Assembly: GCA_003991915.1 (NCBI GenBank)
Contig: RQTK01000431.1
Location: forward strand, 323,011-387,010
Direction: 5' to 3'
Length of the DNA: 64,000 bases
From: Elysia chlorotica
Taxonomy: Eukaryota; Mollusca; Gastropoda; Plakobranchidae
Within the stretch, counting starts at the first letter, position 1. Each line of letters opens with the position of its first letter. Below are positions 14,582-24,897 of the stretch, piece after piece. The position numbers were made by a program, and so were the translations under genes. The notes beneath the pieces are model-generated. The model saw nothing but the letters and a program-made list of their open reading frames with translations, did not search any database and was not told the origin of the DNA.

Positions 14582-15567
14582 TAATAATAATTATTATTAT
14601 TATGAAATGAAAATAGTCTTTTCAATTGTGTTATGCTGCATTGACCTACCATATAGAGCAAGTATGTGCAAATCTTGTGTTACTGGTGCAACAAAACATG
14701 CTACATTGATAGTGTTTTCAGACTCAGCTGTATTGTATTTTGATTTTTCTTTAAAAGGCTTGTATTAGCTATATTAAATGACTGCCTTTTACAGACATGC
14801 TTAGTAACTGTTTTTGAAATTATTTCTTTTAGCGATACCACCTATCAATAATTTCATCAATTCATTTTCTAGATATTGATACTTATCAAAAGTTTCAAAA
14901 CTTTGAAAAGCTTTTAAGATTACACAGATATTTTAAAATTGGTGAACCAGCTATTATTGAGCAGACACTGACAAATTTAAGGGCAAATATCTTTTTATAT
15001 AGATTCCACAATTTTACTGAAAAATCTTTTGACAATATAACGGCTTGGTTACCTATTCTTAGACAAATATGATTTTTAGGTTTATAAGGTTTTTAGATTT
15101 GGTTATGCCAATCACAGGATGTCTCAAACAGATCAAGCTCAAAACCTCTTTATTGTCAGTGTCACTTAAACATTATGCACATTGTTTCTCTATAGAGGGA
15201 GGGAGAGAATTCTCTCCCTCTCTCCGGGTTTAACGTCTCCTAGGTTTCCCTGTGGGTTCCTATACGGCGACAGGCGGCTTTGTCAGAAGACAAAAGCTCA
15301 TGATGAAGGCAAGACATGATAGATCCTATGCTTGTTCATTCTATTACTATGAGGCTAGTCCTCTAATGTATGGGGTTCCCTAATTTTGGGGTTCTAAAGT
15401 GGAAAGGGGGGATAGGCTGAGACAGACAAGACAAACCTTCCCTTCTACGCTGGGGGGACGGGCAAGGCTAGGCATTTAATTTTTTTTTATGAGTGAGGCA
15501 GGAGATAGATAGTTAAAACCGGGGATATTACCCTATTGGTGTTCTAATTTAGTATTGTTCCCCCATT

Positions 15568-15604
<37 letters not shown>

Positions 15605-18600
15605 CCCTGCTGCTTATCCATTAATGCTACCACCCCCATCACAACCATAATATTGTCTCTATTGTTGCGACTGCTGTTTACTATTACTTTCCCCACCATC
15701 ATCATTATCACAGTTACCAGTATTATTATTACTACCACCACCACCACTACTACTATTACTATTATTACCATTACTACGACTACCACCACTACTACTACTA
15801 CTACCACTACTATTACTACTATCACTACTACTATTACTATCATTATTACTGCTACCACCCTTACCATTATTACCACTACCACTACTACTACTATTATTGT
15901 CAGTGTCACTTAAACATTATGCCGACTAGTGTTCCAATATGCAAATAATATTTCCTCTTATGTACTTTGGCTTTTTATATCTCTCCTTCTTCTTCATGTA
16001 TCCTCTTTCATATTTCATGTGAAGATTACTTATGTCTTTTGTCTATGAATTCTATGTTTTGTTAAAACTGTTATGCAGTGATATGGTTAACCAGGTCTTG
16101 TTCTTAGGAAAAAACCTCTTCATTTTCACCTCTGTCTGCCTGATTCTTAGCAACTTTGTAAATTTTATTCTAAATTAACAAAGAATGACGTTGATGACTC
16201 CTTGTCTTGTGCAAGCACACTTATCTAGTTTTTTAGTTGGCTTGGAGAAGGTTGTTTATTCTTCATTAGAGAAGCATTTGATTAGCTAGCCTACAAAAAC
16301 AACTATGCTATGAAACTTTTTGCTGTAGGGTAGGATGTATTATCAAATTCATAGATATTAATATTTTTTTCCAATCACAAGCATTAAATTTGCTCACACA
16401 CACACGCACGCACACATGCACACACTACGCACGCATGCACACACATACTGGTGCTCTGTTTATGATTGAAACAAGTACAGCGCAATGCATCTTTCGAGGA
16501 CATGACATTGTTGCCAAAACCTGAAGCTGATAATTCAACACATTTGAAAATAACCTATAAAGTAAATTACTCAAATGGTGGAGAGTAATTTGTTATGCAT
16601 TTTAAAATCACATCATTGAAACAGTGCGCTCGATACACTTTGACAAACACAGTGACTATATTCTTCTATCTTTCTAGGTATGATGCAGGAGAATCAGCAC
16701 CTTTACAGCGATTCTGTCCACTTCCCAGACCCACAAGGCAGCGCGTGTCATAGCTACCCCAACCAGGAACACGTGTGTCAGCTGTGCCTGGCACGATTCC
16801 CAGACTTGCAACAGCTGGAGATGCATCTTCAGATTTCTCACAAACCAGCAAGCCAAGCTCAGGTAGTAGCCCTAACTTCTTTTGAGCAATATGTATGATG
16901 GGAATTTGGTAACTGTACAGCACACACTGTTCCAATGCTCTAGTTTCAATCAACTTAGACAACAATTCCTTCATCCTGGACCACTGGAACGGTTGTGAAA
17001 CATAAGTGCTTTAACGCAGTTCCAAACTGCTACAAACTGCTGTCTTTTTCTTTATGGCAAAAGAGTGGAAGCTCAGAGACCATTGGACCATAACAATTTT
17101 GAATAATAAGACAAGTTTGACTGAAAAACCCACAGATGTATTTTAATATTTTGGATACTACGCTTTACTAGGAACAGAACAAATACAACTAAATGCCCAT
17201 CTTAAAAAAAAAAAAAAATACAAACCCAACTTCCCCTGTGACACTCCCTACATGACTGTGGACCATTGCTTTTTCTGCTGCATGTCTCTCTCTACAAGAT
17301 CTAAAATATTCCTTCCTTTCCTTGAGTCATTACAGGAACAAAGCAACTCTTTTAACACCTGCAGATACCACAATATGGCATTGGGCAAAAGGGCAAAAGG
17401 CCAAACATCTCTGAATGTATAACAACAACAATAAAAAATTGCATTAAAACAAACTTGAACTTAACTGTATGTAAATAAATTACATCTTGTATTTCTTAAC
17501 CAAAATAAACTGTTTTTAGTGAAAAACTTTGAACAGGAAATTATTTCAAATATTTGTAATAGTTTTCCTTAAAAAATGATTACAAAAATAGTTATTTTTT
17601 TTTAGACCTGTGGTTTTTCCACTGAGCTGTTTGTATGTATTTTGACAAAAGTATGTAATAGCCTAATATACCTTTTGAGAGAGAGATAGAGAGAAAGAGA
17701 AAGAAACTTGAGATTTAATTTTTTTTACTGTTTAATTTTTTTATTTTTTTGCATGGAATTAATCTTTGATGTCGAGGCTGCATATTGGAAATGTAAGCTC
17801 ATTATTTACAATGCTTACCTTCAAGCCGAGCCATCAGAGTTTTCAATGACATTTTTTACCAACTTAAGAGACATACAAGTTGAACAGTTTTGCACACTGA
17901 TATAATAAAGAGTGTTAAATCCAGGCTTATAGGTTTAAAACTTTTATTTTAATGTAAGTCATAGCAGTATATAAATATATTGTTCAGTGCTGCTACTAAT
18001 GATGGAACTAAATAATCTTTTGGCAGAGGTTCCACAGTGCTGATTCAGTCATTGAGAGCATGCCCATACCTCACTCAAGGTTTAGTACTGACAATCAGCG
18101 TTCACTTCTTGCTAACTGCCTTCTTTGTAGCAAGTGAGTATTGTGTTTATAAAGTTAACTTTTTGCTCAGCCTTTAAGTATGTACCTCCATTAGAAAATA
18201 AAATCCCTGAAAAGAGAGAAATAGATATACAACTTTGAAGAACGGCTCATAGTGTACCTAAGGAATAGATGTAACTGACAATCAGTTTTATGTTTTCATG
18301 TCTTATTTTGTGAATAAATATTTTTGTCCCTGTAGAAGCAATTACATGCTGCAATTTTCTCAGCAGCAATTCTGAATGCATGGCAATCAATATGGCGTGC
18401 AATAATAAGATGTTTGCAGCCCTATGTTCCACAGGGAATCAAGAGCTGAAACTAGATACTAATTGTGAACATAAGTCGTTTTGTCTTAAAGCTCAACATG
18501 TGCGACAAAACCATCAAACAGATTTTACTGTTTTCCCAGATGTAACACAGCCCACAGAGACAGATCGTCTTTGCTCTGCCACACACTCAAAGTCCACCCT

Positions 18601-21600
18601 GAACTGAACGAGCTGAACATCTGCCGTCTCTGTGACCGCCTGTTCAACAATAACGTTGGGCTTCACAGGCACCTGAAGAAAGCCCACGGGCTGAGTCACT
18701 CGGGCACCCTCAAGTGTCCCTTCTGTCCGGCCTGGCTGCCCAGCATGGAGCTGGCGTCCATTCACAGGGTCACTCTGCATACTGGGGCTCTGCCTGTTCA
18801 CTGCCCATTCTGTGGAGCAGGTAGACCTTTGGTTCATCTGTGTAACACTAACAGCTGAGAAAATTGCAGAATTAGAAGCAATTTAATTGTTTCGAGATAT
18901 AAAGCAAAATTGGGTGGTTGTTTCAAATCTGTGTGAAATCTTTACAATTAAAAAAGACAAAAAAAATCATCCCAAACATGCCAGAGTATAAACTATAATT
19001 ATTTTTAAAATCCCAAAATGTCCATAGTTTCCTACTTTCCACCCTTCTCCTAGGCCTCTTAGCATTTCTTCTCTTCCTTACACTTCTCTTACAGTCTTTT
19101 CCCATTGCACTCCCTGAGGGTGCACCTTATTCCTTAACCTTTTTACATCACATGATTCAATGCACAAGTGTGCGGCATGATGGGAAAAGCGTGAGGCAAT
19201 TTCTTGTTTTGAGATATAATGCAAAATAGTGCTGGTTGTATCAGATTCTGTGTTTGTGTGAGTGAAATTTAAAAAATCTTTAAAAAACAAATAGAGAAAT
19301 AAAAAAAATTCCAAAATGCCAGTAAACAACATAAACTGAAGTTTAAGAATCAATTTTAACACACAAAAAAGGAAAATTGCCTTTATTTCCACCTTCTCAT
19401 AGCCCTTTAGAAATTTCATCTCTTCCTTGAACTTCTATGATCTTTTTCCTTGAAATTCCTGAGGCTAACACCTCATTCCCTAAGTGTCTGTATTTGAATG
19501 TAAGGCATGGCGGCAACTAATTTGATGCTACTACTAATAATGCAACTGTAAATTCTTCTGACAGGATTATGCATACATGTTCCCATTACCTAGTAAGATT
19601 AATAGTTCGGACAGAATTGATTTTAGGATGGAAAAAAGAATAATGCATCCTTGAATCCTTGAATAATCTGACCATTTTGAAAAGCGACATGACAATCGTA
19701 TGTGCCGCATTAAGCTGATTGGTACAAAATGAAAAAGTTTCAATGGTTAAGATTTTATTAGTAAAAAATTTACAGCTGTCCATAAATCCTAAATTTGAGG
19801 AAAAAAAATTGGAACTCAATGTCAAGCACAAAGCCATTTAAATGTTAATCACGATTGGAAAAAGCATAACTGGTAACTGTAATTCGTTTCATTTGATTAG
19901 GGGGATTATCTCGTTTATGTAGGTTAATAAACATTAACATTATAATTATCATGATATTTTTTGTATCTTTCTATTCTTGTGCACCTTTTGAATTGGTTCC
20001 ACAAGCAAAATTTTTAAAGTTTTTAGCTGCTTTTTTCCCTCTTTAAGTTTCTGTCCTTTGCAATTGGTAGGTAAAATCTGTAAAAGTATATATTACACTA
20101 CCATTATAGTTTTTGAAAGGTTTATATTGCATTACCGCTATAGTCTCTAATGGTTTATATTGCATTACCACTGTGGTCTCTAAAAGTGTATATTGCATTA
20201 CCACTTTAGTCTGTGAAGATTGATATTACATTCAACTAGTCTTTAAAGATTTATATCACATTACCGCTATAGTATGTAATGGTTTATATTTTAAATGAAT
20301 TGCCCTTGTGTTGAACACTAATGAAATTTTGATTTAGGCCTACATTATTTTGTATTGATCTTTATTGTAGACCATTAAACCTTCTCTTTGTCATTTTTAA
20401 TGGACATTTTGACCTTTGGATGTGTTGATCTTAATTTTAGGATCTATATGTCCACTATGTCTACCAAACCAGGTTTCCAAGGCATGCATGGGATGTACAA
20501 TCACGTGCGCCTCCATCACCTCCAGACAGAGTCCTATGTGTGTCCTGAATGCCAGGCTACTTTCACTGGCAACCGCGCCTTGTCAGATCATGCTCGAAAG
20601 GTGAGCAGTAGTAATAAATGGATGAGGATTTGAATTTTAGTGATATAAATTCTCTAACTGACTTATAGTGTTTTAAATTTAAACTACCGACCCCATTTAT
20701 AAACTACATATTTTTTGTGTGGTTTCCTTGCCTTCATTTTTTAAATAAAAATTAAGCTCTCTAAAAGAGTATGGGTTAATATTTACTCAATTTATTTAAA
20801 GACTATGGTATTTCATATCTGCAATGTATACGTTACTTTAGTAAGCCTAATATTTATAATATGCTTTTTAATCTGTTTTTTAATTGCATAGATTGTGATG
20901 GCCAATGCACTGCATTTTGAGTTTGTATTCAGGTATCATGCATATCCAACATTTTTTTCTACATTACCAGATTTTGAGGATCAGAGTTTTCATAGTTATC
21001 AATGTGGTATGATTATTTGATCACAATTCTGCCTAGATTTTGCTCTTCCCGAGCCTTCAATATGGATGAATATATCCATACTACCTTTTCTTTTTCTCTC
21101 TATTGTTTGGCAAGATTCATGACATTGTTTTGCCACATGACAATGCAGCTAAGTTGGCTAAAAACTAGCTCTTTTGAGCCTTCTAGGTGCAACAAATAAA
21201 TGCATACCTTTTTTTCTCTCTCTATTGTTTGGCAAGATTCATGGCATGACTGCCCAAGCCCTGAGGGAGAGCTTGCACAGTGCCAACAGCACAACATACT
21301 GCTGTCCCTTCTGCTCCACAACTCTGTCTCGGACTTACGAGCTGGCCATGCATGTCATAAACGCTCACAGCGACCCCTTGTTGCCAAGGCGGTGTCACAT
21401 CTGTCTGCAGGCGTTTGTGTCAAACCCGATTCTCAAGATACACCTGGCCGGGGCTCATGGTATTGAGTTGGACGAAGGTCTTGGTGAGGACATTCCAGAG
21501 GAGGAGGTTGACGAGGAAGACATGGATGAAGATGAAGTCGGTCAAAGTTTCCTTCACCAGCAGCAGCAACAGCAGCAACACCACCAAAGCCAGCATCACA

Positions 21601-23264
21601 TTCTTCAACAGCAGCAGAATCAACAACATCAATCACTACAAGTACAACAGGGACAGCAGCTACAACAAAACCAGCAGCTCTGTATGTTTCAACAGGAACA
21701 GCAGCACCACATTCTAAAACATCAGCATCAGCAGCAGCAGGCTCAGCAGCATCAAAATCAGCACTGCCTTCTGCAGCAACACCAGACACAGCAACAGCAA
21801 GAGCAGCATTGTCTGTTGCAGCAGCAGCAGCAAGAACAGCATTGCCTCCTGCAACAACCACAGCAGCAAGAGCTTTTACATCAGCCCCAAACTGTCGACC
21901 AGTTCCCAGACTTTGATGAATCTCATGGAGATCAAGTTGAAGATGACCATGCACTAAAGGAGGTGGACGATGAGAGAATGGAAGATGGCAAATTCTCACA
22001 CCAGTCTCATTCCTTTGAGGAGCAGGATGTTCTGGAGACTCAAGGTAACCAAAAATCAAATACGTTAGGCAGGAAGAGCATCTAGTTTTTATCATCCCTC
22101 TATGTCATAGTAGGATCATATCTCACAGTGTGTAATCGATCATCAGACTTTTAATTAAATTTTCATTCCACAGGTATCTTAATATTCTAGTCTCAAGTTC
22201 AGAAATTATTGGTTTAATTTTTCATCAATCTTTAGATCCAAATATCCCTGCTGCTATGCATTACAAGAAAGTGATTAACTATTTAAAAGATTATCATTGT
22301 ATAAATTATTTCGTTTAAAAAGAAAATGAGCTGCTAAAAATTCCATAAGTATCATGCTTAAAAAAACATTGAAGCTTTTGAATTTTTCTTTAAAAATGTA
22401 CTTCAATTAAACAAATTTGTAAGGCTTTTGTATTGTTAGATAACAGTTTGTGGTGGGGTTTTTTTCTTCTTTTTTTTTTGAATATGGCAATACATATTGG
22501 AAGCATGTCCAATAAAAAAGAGGTTGCATCAAATCAAAACATGTACTTTTGCTGAATCAACATTGAAAAAAAGTCTAGATCTTGCTGTAAATAATTTGAA
22601 ATTTGTCCCTAAAAAAATGGAAACAAAAAGTAATGTTTTAATTCTCACTCTCAGAGGCAGGGAGGTTTCTGGAGGAGCTGCAGGAGACTAGCGGAATAAA
22701 CTGTTTGGATGAAAACAGTCAAGTGCTCTCCCTCCCCATGGAGCAAACTGCTGTCTCGGGTGAGCTTTGGACCACACTGCCTAGATTACTATAGCAGCAA
22801 GTAGTATGGAAATTAAACTTTTCCCATCACACCGCACGCATGGTCTTGTGCAAGCACATCTTTCCGTTAAACTGAATACCTTCCATTTTGAAATAATAAA
22901 GACTAGGCTTTTACCTTTTATAAAGTCTAAAAAGATCTAACAAAATAGTGTGAATGGGTCTTGAATCATACGGTGTGAAAAGGCTAAGGGAACTATGTAC
23001 TGCATGCAAAATACAGCAAAAGATGAAAAAAAAAAAAAAAGGAAGTTATCTTTCATCAGAAAATGAAACTTTCCCCTCTTAGGTTTCAAGAAAGAGCGCA
23101 TCCAGCAACAAAGTGGGATATCTGGGGACACTGATCCCCAGAAGGGAATATAATCAATTAAATTTGTGAAAACAGTTATGCTCACTCATACATGCATATT
23201 TACAGGTGAAAATTTTTATTTATTATTATTATTATTTAGGAAGTGGCTATTTACCCGGTAACCA

Positions 23265-23303
<39 letters not shown>

Positions 23304-24498
23304 CATCATCATTATTATCATTTTCATCATCGTTATTATTAATATAGAAAATTGATGAAAGCTAAATGAATGGTGATTTTACAATTGGCGCTATTATGTT
23401 GACTGTAGGACAGATGTTCTCTGGCTGCACATCATTGGAGGATGAGGTGCAGCTGTTGAGCTCTCACGGCAAGGACCTCAACCTCAGCGGTGTTGATTAT
23501 CTCGAGACCCTCGCAAATGATAGCATTGCAGTTGGAGCTGATGTTGTCGCTACTGGAGCTATTGCCGCCAGTAAAACTCAGGTAAGCTCTCACATCTGAA
23601 TAGATTACTGTTACTGTTTTGAACTAATCAGGAGCGATATGTCTTAACAGAAGTAAGCTTGCCTTGAAAGAAATATGTCAATAAGATGCATTTCTTTCGA
23701 TATTTATAAATATTTAAACATCGTTGTAAGTTGTTACTTTTCAGCGTTGCAAAAGAGGAAGAAAAAAAAGGACGAGTTTTTTAATTTAGTTTTGATGCTG
23801 CAATGAATTATTTTTTTTACCATGTTACGCTTTGGTTTACTTAGATTTAACCTTGAAACTAAGGAAATGATTTATATACCGAGTACTTTGGTGTAGCAAA
23901 AAATATAGTGACTTTTAAATTCATTTGAATTTGAGTTCAAGTATGAATAATTGCCATCCCTCTTTGATAAATGTGTGCAATAATTTACTACTTGAAAATT
24001 TGTTTAAAGAAATAGCTCTTGCGAGGAAATGTTTGAATCGTAAAACACAGAAAACATTTTTTTCCATACAGTCATAAAATCATCCTATTTTTTATGAGTA
24101 TTCCACTGGTTGTGCCCTTTACAGTTTAATGTGACCAGCTCTGACATAAGTTCTGGCATATCAGCTCTCTATCTCTGTTGTTAGACGTCTTGAGATACAT
24201 CCCTGATATAGCCTAGTTGCTGAGGTTGGACAAATAATATAAAATCTTTCCTTTTTAATTTTATACTCTGGTGCCGTATTGAGTATCTTGATGAATTTTG
24301 GTGAATAAAAAACCCAACTTTTTTTTCTCGTCTCAGATTATACGGGGACAAGACCCTCTTGAACTTCCCTACCAGTTTGAAATTGATGGGGTGCTGTACC
24401 AGCTGGCGCCTGCCATAGGCAGCTCAGTGCATCAAGACGAGCCAATGGATACTGCAAGCGCAATCACTGAAGGCCTTGTGTATTTACTTCAACAATAG
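2281..24498 (+). CDS. Multi-exon C2H2 zinc-finger / AT-hook / Q-rich nuclear protein (possible MEP-1-like)
   Basis: Exons were joined by frame, phase and GT/AG sites: 2281-3455, 3866-about 3962, 4487-4695, 6247-6395, 6811-6996, 7757-7874, 8411-8498, 11859-11987, 12679-12807, 13455-13937, 16678-16862, 18027-18133, 18540-18820, 20473-20600, 21237-22044, 22655-22759, 23409-23581, 24337-24498 (stop TAG). This gives about 1,570 residues. In order: a basic N-terminus with an AT-hook (KRRGRPPKK, near residue 283), a charged middle, ten C2H2 fingers from about residue 810 to 1220, an acidic patch, a Q/H-rich tract, and a short C-terminal domain (DPLELPYQFEIDG). It should act in the nucleus on DNA or chromatin. 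MEP-1, a NuRD-associated factor of flies and worms, also combines many C2H2 fingers with Q-rich sequence, so it is a candidate homologue, unverified. The junctions after the second and fourth exons are weak. The first ATG lies in what could be a splice-acceptor tract (tgtttttcacag, cut at 2294), so the true start may be in an upstream exon. Confidence 0.8.
3500..3580. mobile_element. Dispersed repeat family B fragment
   Basis: It shares the core ctctgggtttaacgtctcta plus gatcctatatggc with copies at about 15215-15290, 10205-10250, 35500-35550 and 53510-53560. The fragment lies in the first intron of the zinc-finger gene. The class is unknown. Confidence 0.6.
6247..8498 (+). CDS. Middle exons of the zinc-finger gene (6247-6395, 6811-6996, 7757-7874, 8411-8498)
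   Basis: The four exons splice in compatible phases (0-2, 2-2, 2-0, 0-1). They encode a segment without fingers that includes VNPHDIQVTLLDHSYMTPPE, then NVLVTIKGDNMLKMV, then YTLDQIMTPALQKAADRKKR. The ordered, low-repeat composition looks like a conserved domain rather than filler, but I do not recognise it. The donor of the first exon (GGTGG|gtcctc at 6395) is weak and was chosen only for phase. Confidence 0.65.
7104..7350 (+). mobile_element. tRNA-derived SINE (family A)
   Basis: The head contains a perfect pol III B box (GGTTCGAGTCC) about 45 nt into the element. The body carries the signature accggctcagacaggagtc and the 3' end gttggacattaaaccaa. It is close to full length and lies in an intron of the zinc-finger gene. 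Related copies lie at 12929, 27310, 61015 and 61477. Confidence 0.85.
7589..7660. repeat. (CTGT)n microsatellite
   Basis: A tetranucleotide CTGT/GTCT run with a few variants lies in the intron upstream of the 7757 exon. On the + strand it lengthens that intron's pyrimidine-rich part. Confidence 0.95.
8735..10640. mobile_element. CpG-rich unclassified insertion inside a large intron
   Basis: This stretch is much richer in CpG than the flanking intron. It opens with CCGCGG palindromes (gtccgcggaaacgcgg) and ends in a GC-rich block with short inverted and near-direct repeats (ccccacaaggggcgtt and ggggcggccccttgg-like words near 10560-10620). A copy of dispersed repeat family B lies inside at about 10205-10375. 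No transposase or reverse transcriptase is readable, and I could not define terminal repeats. A young or differently methylated insertion is the likeliest explanation. Confidence 0.4.
11859..11987 (+). CDS. Duplicated exon, copy 1, of the zinc-finger gene
   Basis: This is a symmetric phase 1-1 exon of 129 nt (43 codons), with acceptor tttccacag and donor ACAG|gtaaac. It encodes FPVRVEASSAEALSSNRVNF followed by an acidic end (DDLAEEEDNDERTG). The exon at 12679-12807 has the same length, the same phase and nearly the same sequence. Because it is symmetric, including one copy or both keeps the frame. Confidence 0.85.
12679..12807 (+). CDS. Duplicated exon, copy 2, of the zinc-finger gene
   Basis: A 129-nt phase 1-1 exon with the same splice sites as the 11859 copy. 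It encodes FTVRVEASSAEALSSNRVNF and an acidic end (DDLVEEENSDERTG). It differs from copy 1 at a handful of residues, most of them conservative, which suggests that both copies are kept under constraint. The two may be used in tandem or as alternatives; the sequence alone cannot tell. Confidence 0.85.
12929..13178 (+). mobile_element. tRNA-derived SINE (family A) inserted in a duplicated exon-edge segment
   Basis: A full-length family A copy that starts after a run of G (ggggcgcggtggtcctgggg) and ends gttggacgttaaaccaact plus a short CAA tail. The B box is damaged (gtgtggagccc). It splits the upstream copy of a local tandem duplication, so it inserted after that duplication. Confidence 0.85.
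13455..13937 (+). CDS. Zinc-finger exon with fingers 1 and 2
   Basis: The exon is phase 1-1, with acceptor ttttttacttttag and donor AAAA|gtgagt. Finger 1 is CCFCLRLF...LLLRHIQTAH. Finger 2 is CPVC...LELRRHMLLCH, with a longer-than-usual spacing. The exon is GC-rich compared with its introns. An upstream segment at 13227 copies its acceptor and first codons. Confidence 0.85.
14019..14522. other. Assembly gap (504 N)
   Basis: A run of N inside the intron after the 13455 exon. The right edge is a long (AAT)n run (14523-14603), which probably caused the gap. The open frames computed across it have no meaning. Confidence 0.99.
14523..14603. repeat. (AAT)n microsatellite at gap edge
   Basis: A near-pure AAT/TTA triplet run directly abuts the gap and turns into an ATT run at its end, so it can fold back on itself. 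Confidence 0.95.
15179..15893. repeat. Insertion-like block flanked by 29-nt direct repeats
   Basis: The block holds a family B repeat (about 15195-15470, core gggtttaacgtctcctaggt), a poly-T run (about 15571-15604) and a mixed ACT/ACC/ATT triplet tract (about 15690-15893). It is bounded by identical 29-nt direct repeats at 15150-15178 and 15894-15922 (both contain gtcagtgtcacttaaacatt). It is intronic and shows no coding. Confidence 0.7.
16384..16446. repeat. Imperfect (CA)n / CACG tract
   Basis: An interrupted CA-dinucleotide run (cacacacacgcacgcacac) in the intron upstream of the 16678 exon. Confidence 0.85.
16678..16862 (+). CDS. Zinc-finger exon with finger 3
   Basis: The exon is phase 1 to 0. 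It encodes finger CQLCLARFPDLQQLEMHLQI followed by SH, a canonical C-x2-C-x12-H-x4-H. Acceptor tctttctag, donor CTCAG|gtagta. Confidence 0.85.
18027..18820 (+). CDS. Zinc-finger exons 18027-18133 and 18540-18820 (fingers 4-6 and half of 7)
   Basis: Finger 4 is split by the intron: CLLCK ends the first exon, and the second exon supplies SLLCHTLKVH. Then come CRLCDRLFNNNVGLHRHLKK plus AH (finger 5) and CPFCPAWLPSMELASIHRVT plus LH (finger 6). The exon ends on HCPFCGAG, the start of finger 7, whose histidines come from the 20473 exon. The clean phase match (2, then 1) across each junction supports the model. Confidence 0.85.
18877..19500. repeat. Diverged intronic tandem duplication (about 310-nt unit)
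   Basis: Segments from about 18877 and 19190 share ordered landmarks: a gagatata..gcaaaat start, an ccaaaatg..cca middle and a ttccacc..ctcctag / ttccacc..ctcatag end. The copies have diverged by many small changes. No coding is seen. Confidence 0.6.
20083..20290. repeat. Intronic minisatellite, about six units of about 35-40 nt
   Basis: The motif tatattgcattaccactata with tctctaa/agtctgtaa variants recurs about six times. The units are diverged. It lies in the intron before the 20473 exon. Confidence 0.8.
20473..20600 (+). CDS. Zinc-finger exon completing finger 7 and carrying most of finger 8
   Basis: I placed the acceptor at ctaccaaaccag|GTTTCC (20472/20473), not at the earlier ttttag. 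Only this choice joins CPFCGAG to FQGMHGMYNHVRLHH and gives a regular C-x2-C-x12-H finger. Finger 8 (CPECQATFTGNRALSDHARK) ends on the next exon, which begins IHG. Confidence 0.8.
21237..22044 (+). CDS. Largest zinc-finger exon: fingers 8-10, acidic patch and Q/H-rich tract
   Basis: The exon starts IHG and completes finger 8. It then has CPFCSTTLSRTYELAMHVIN plus AH (finger 9) and CHICLQAFVSNPILKIHLAG plus AH (finger 10). An acidic patch follows (EEEVDEEDMDEDEV), then about 115 residues of Gln/His-rich sequence (about 21557-21890) built from CAG/CAA/CAC codons. The mixture of CAG and CAA argues against a pure recent expansion. Q-rich tracts often mediate protein contacts in transcription regulators (family knowledge). 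Donor TCAAG|gtaacc. Confidence 0.88.
22655..24498 (+). CDS. C-terminal exons of the zinc-finger gene (22655-22759, 23409-23581, 24337-24498)
   Basis: These encode a fingerless tail: GRFLEELQETSGINC, then CTSLEDEVQLLSSHGKDLNL and a run rich in Ala/Val, then DPLELPYQFEIDGVLYQLAP and a stop at 24496-24498. Phases join cleanly (1, 1, 0). The last exon has the most conserved look and could be a small interaction domain. I do not recognise it. Confidence 0.8.
23217..23342. repeat. (TTA)n / (ATC)n microsatellite
   Basis: An ATT-triplet tract in the intron upstream of the 23409 exon, interrupted once by unique sequence (about 23238-23268) and ending in ATC/TTC variants. Confidence 0.9.
24120..24236 (+). 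mobile_element. Degraded SINE family A body
   Basis: It keeps the order of family A body landmarks (tttaatgtgaccagct, then ttagacgtcttgag, then gaggttggac) but lacks the tRNA-like head. Old relic. Confidence 0.6.
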
Positions 24499-24897
24499 AA
24501 TACATTTAAAATTTCCTTAGATGACCATAATCTTTTTATTTGTTTATTGGAGGGCCAGATAGCTCTGTCAGAAGATCCCGGGACTGATTAGCAGCAGGCC
24601 GTATATTCCCTCATTTGGTGGCTTTATCTCTTATATAAGATTCTTTGGGCTAATCGGGTGTTACTGATTTGTTAATTGCAAGAACTTGTATCCTGTATGC
24701 AAATGCCGTGTCTTTAAAAGAAATTGATGGGTTATTGAAAACAATACTTTGTAAGATCAGTATAAATGAAAAAAAGAAACACAGGAATCCTTATCATCAA
24801 TATATTTTAGCACAATCCAAAGAGTCGGATCAGAAGAATATTTGTATGTACATGTCATACAGGCATCTTTTTCTCTCCAACATCCTCTTTAAGCTAT

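Noticed and set aside
13888-14661. Long open frames across 14019-14522
   Set aside because: They run through Ns and triplet repeats and have no biological content.
20442-20600. Apparent frameshift inside a finger exon (CPLCLPN then GFQGMHG in another frame)
   Set aside because: It vanishes when the acceptor is moved to 20472/20473, which gives a regular finger.
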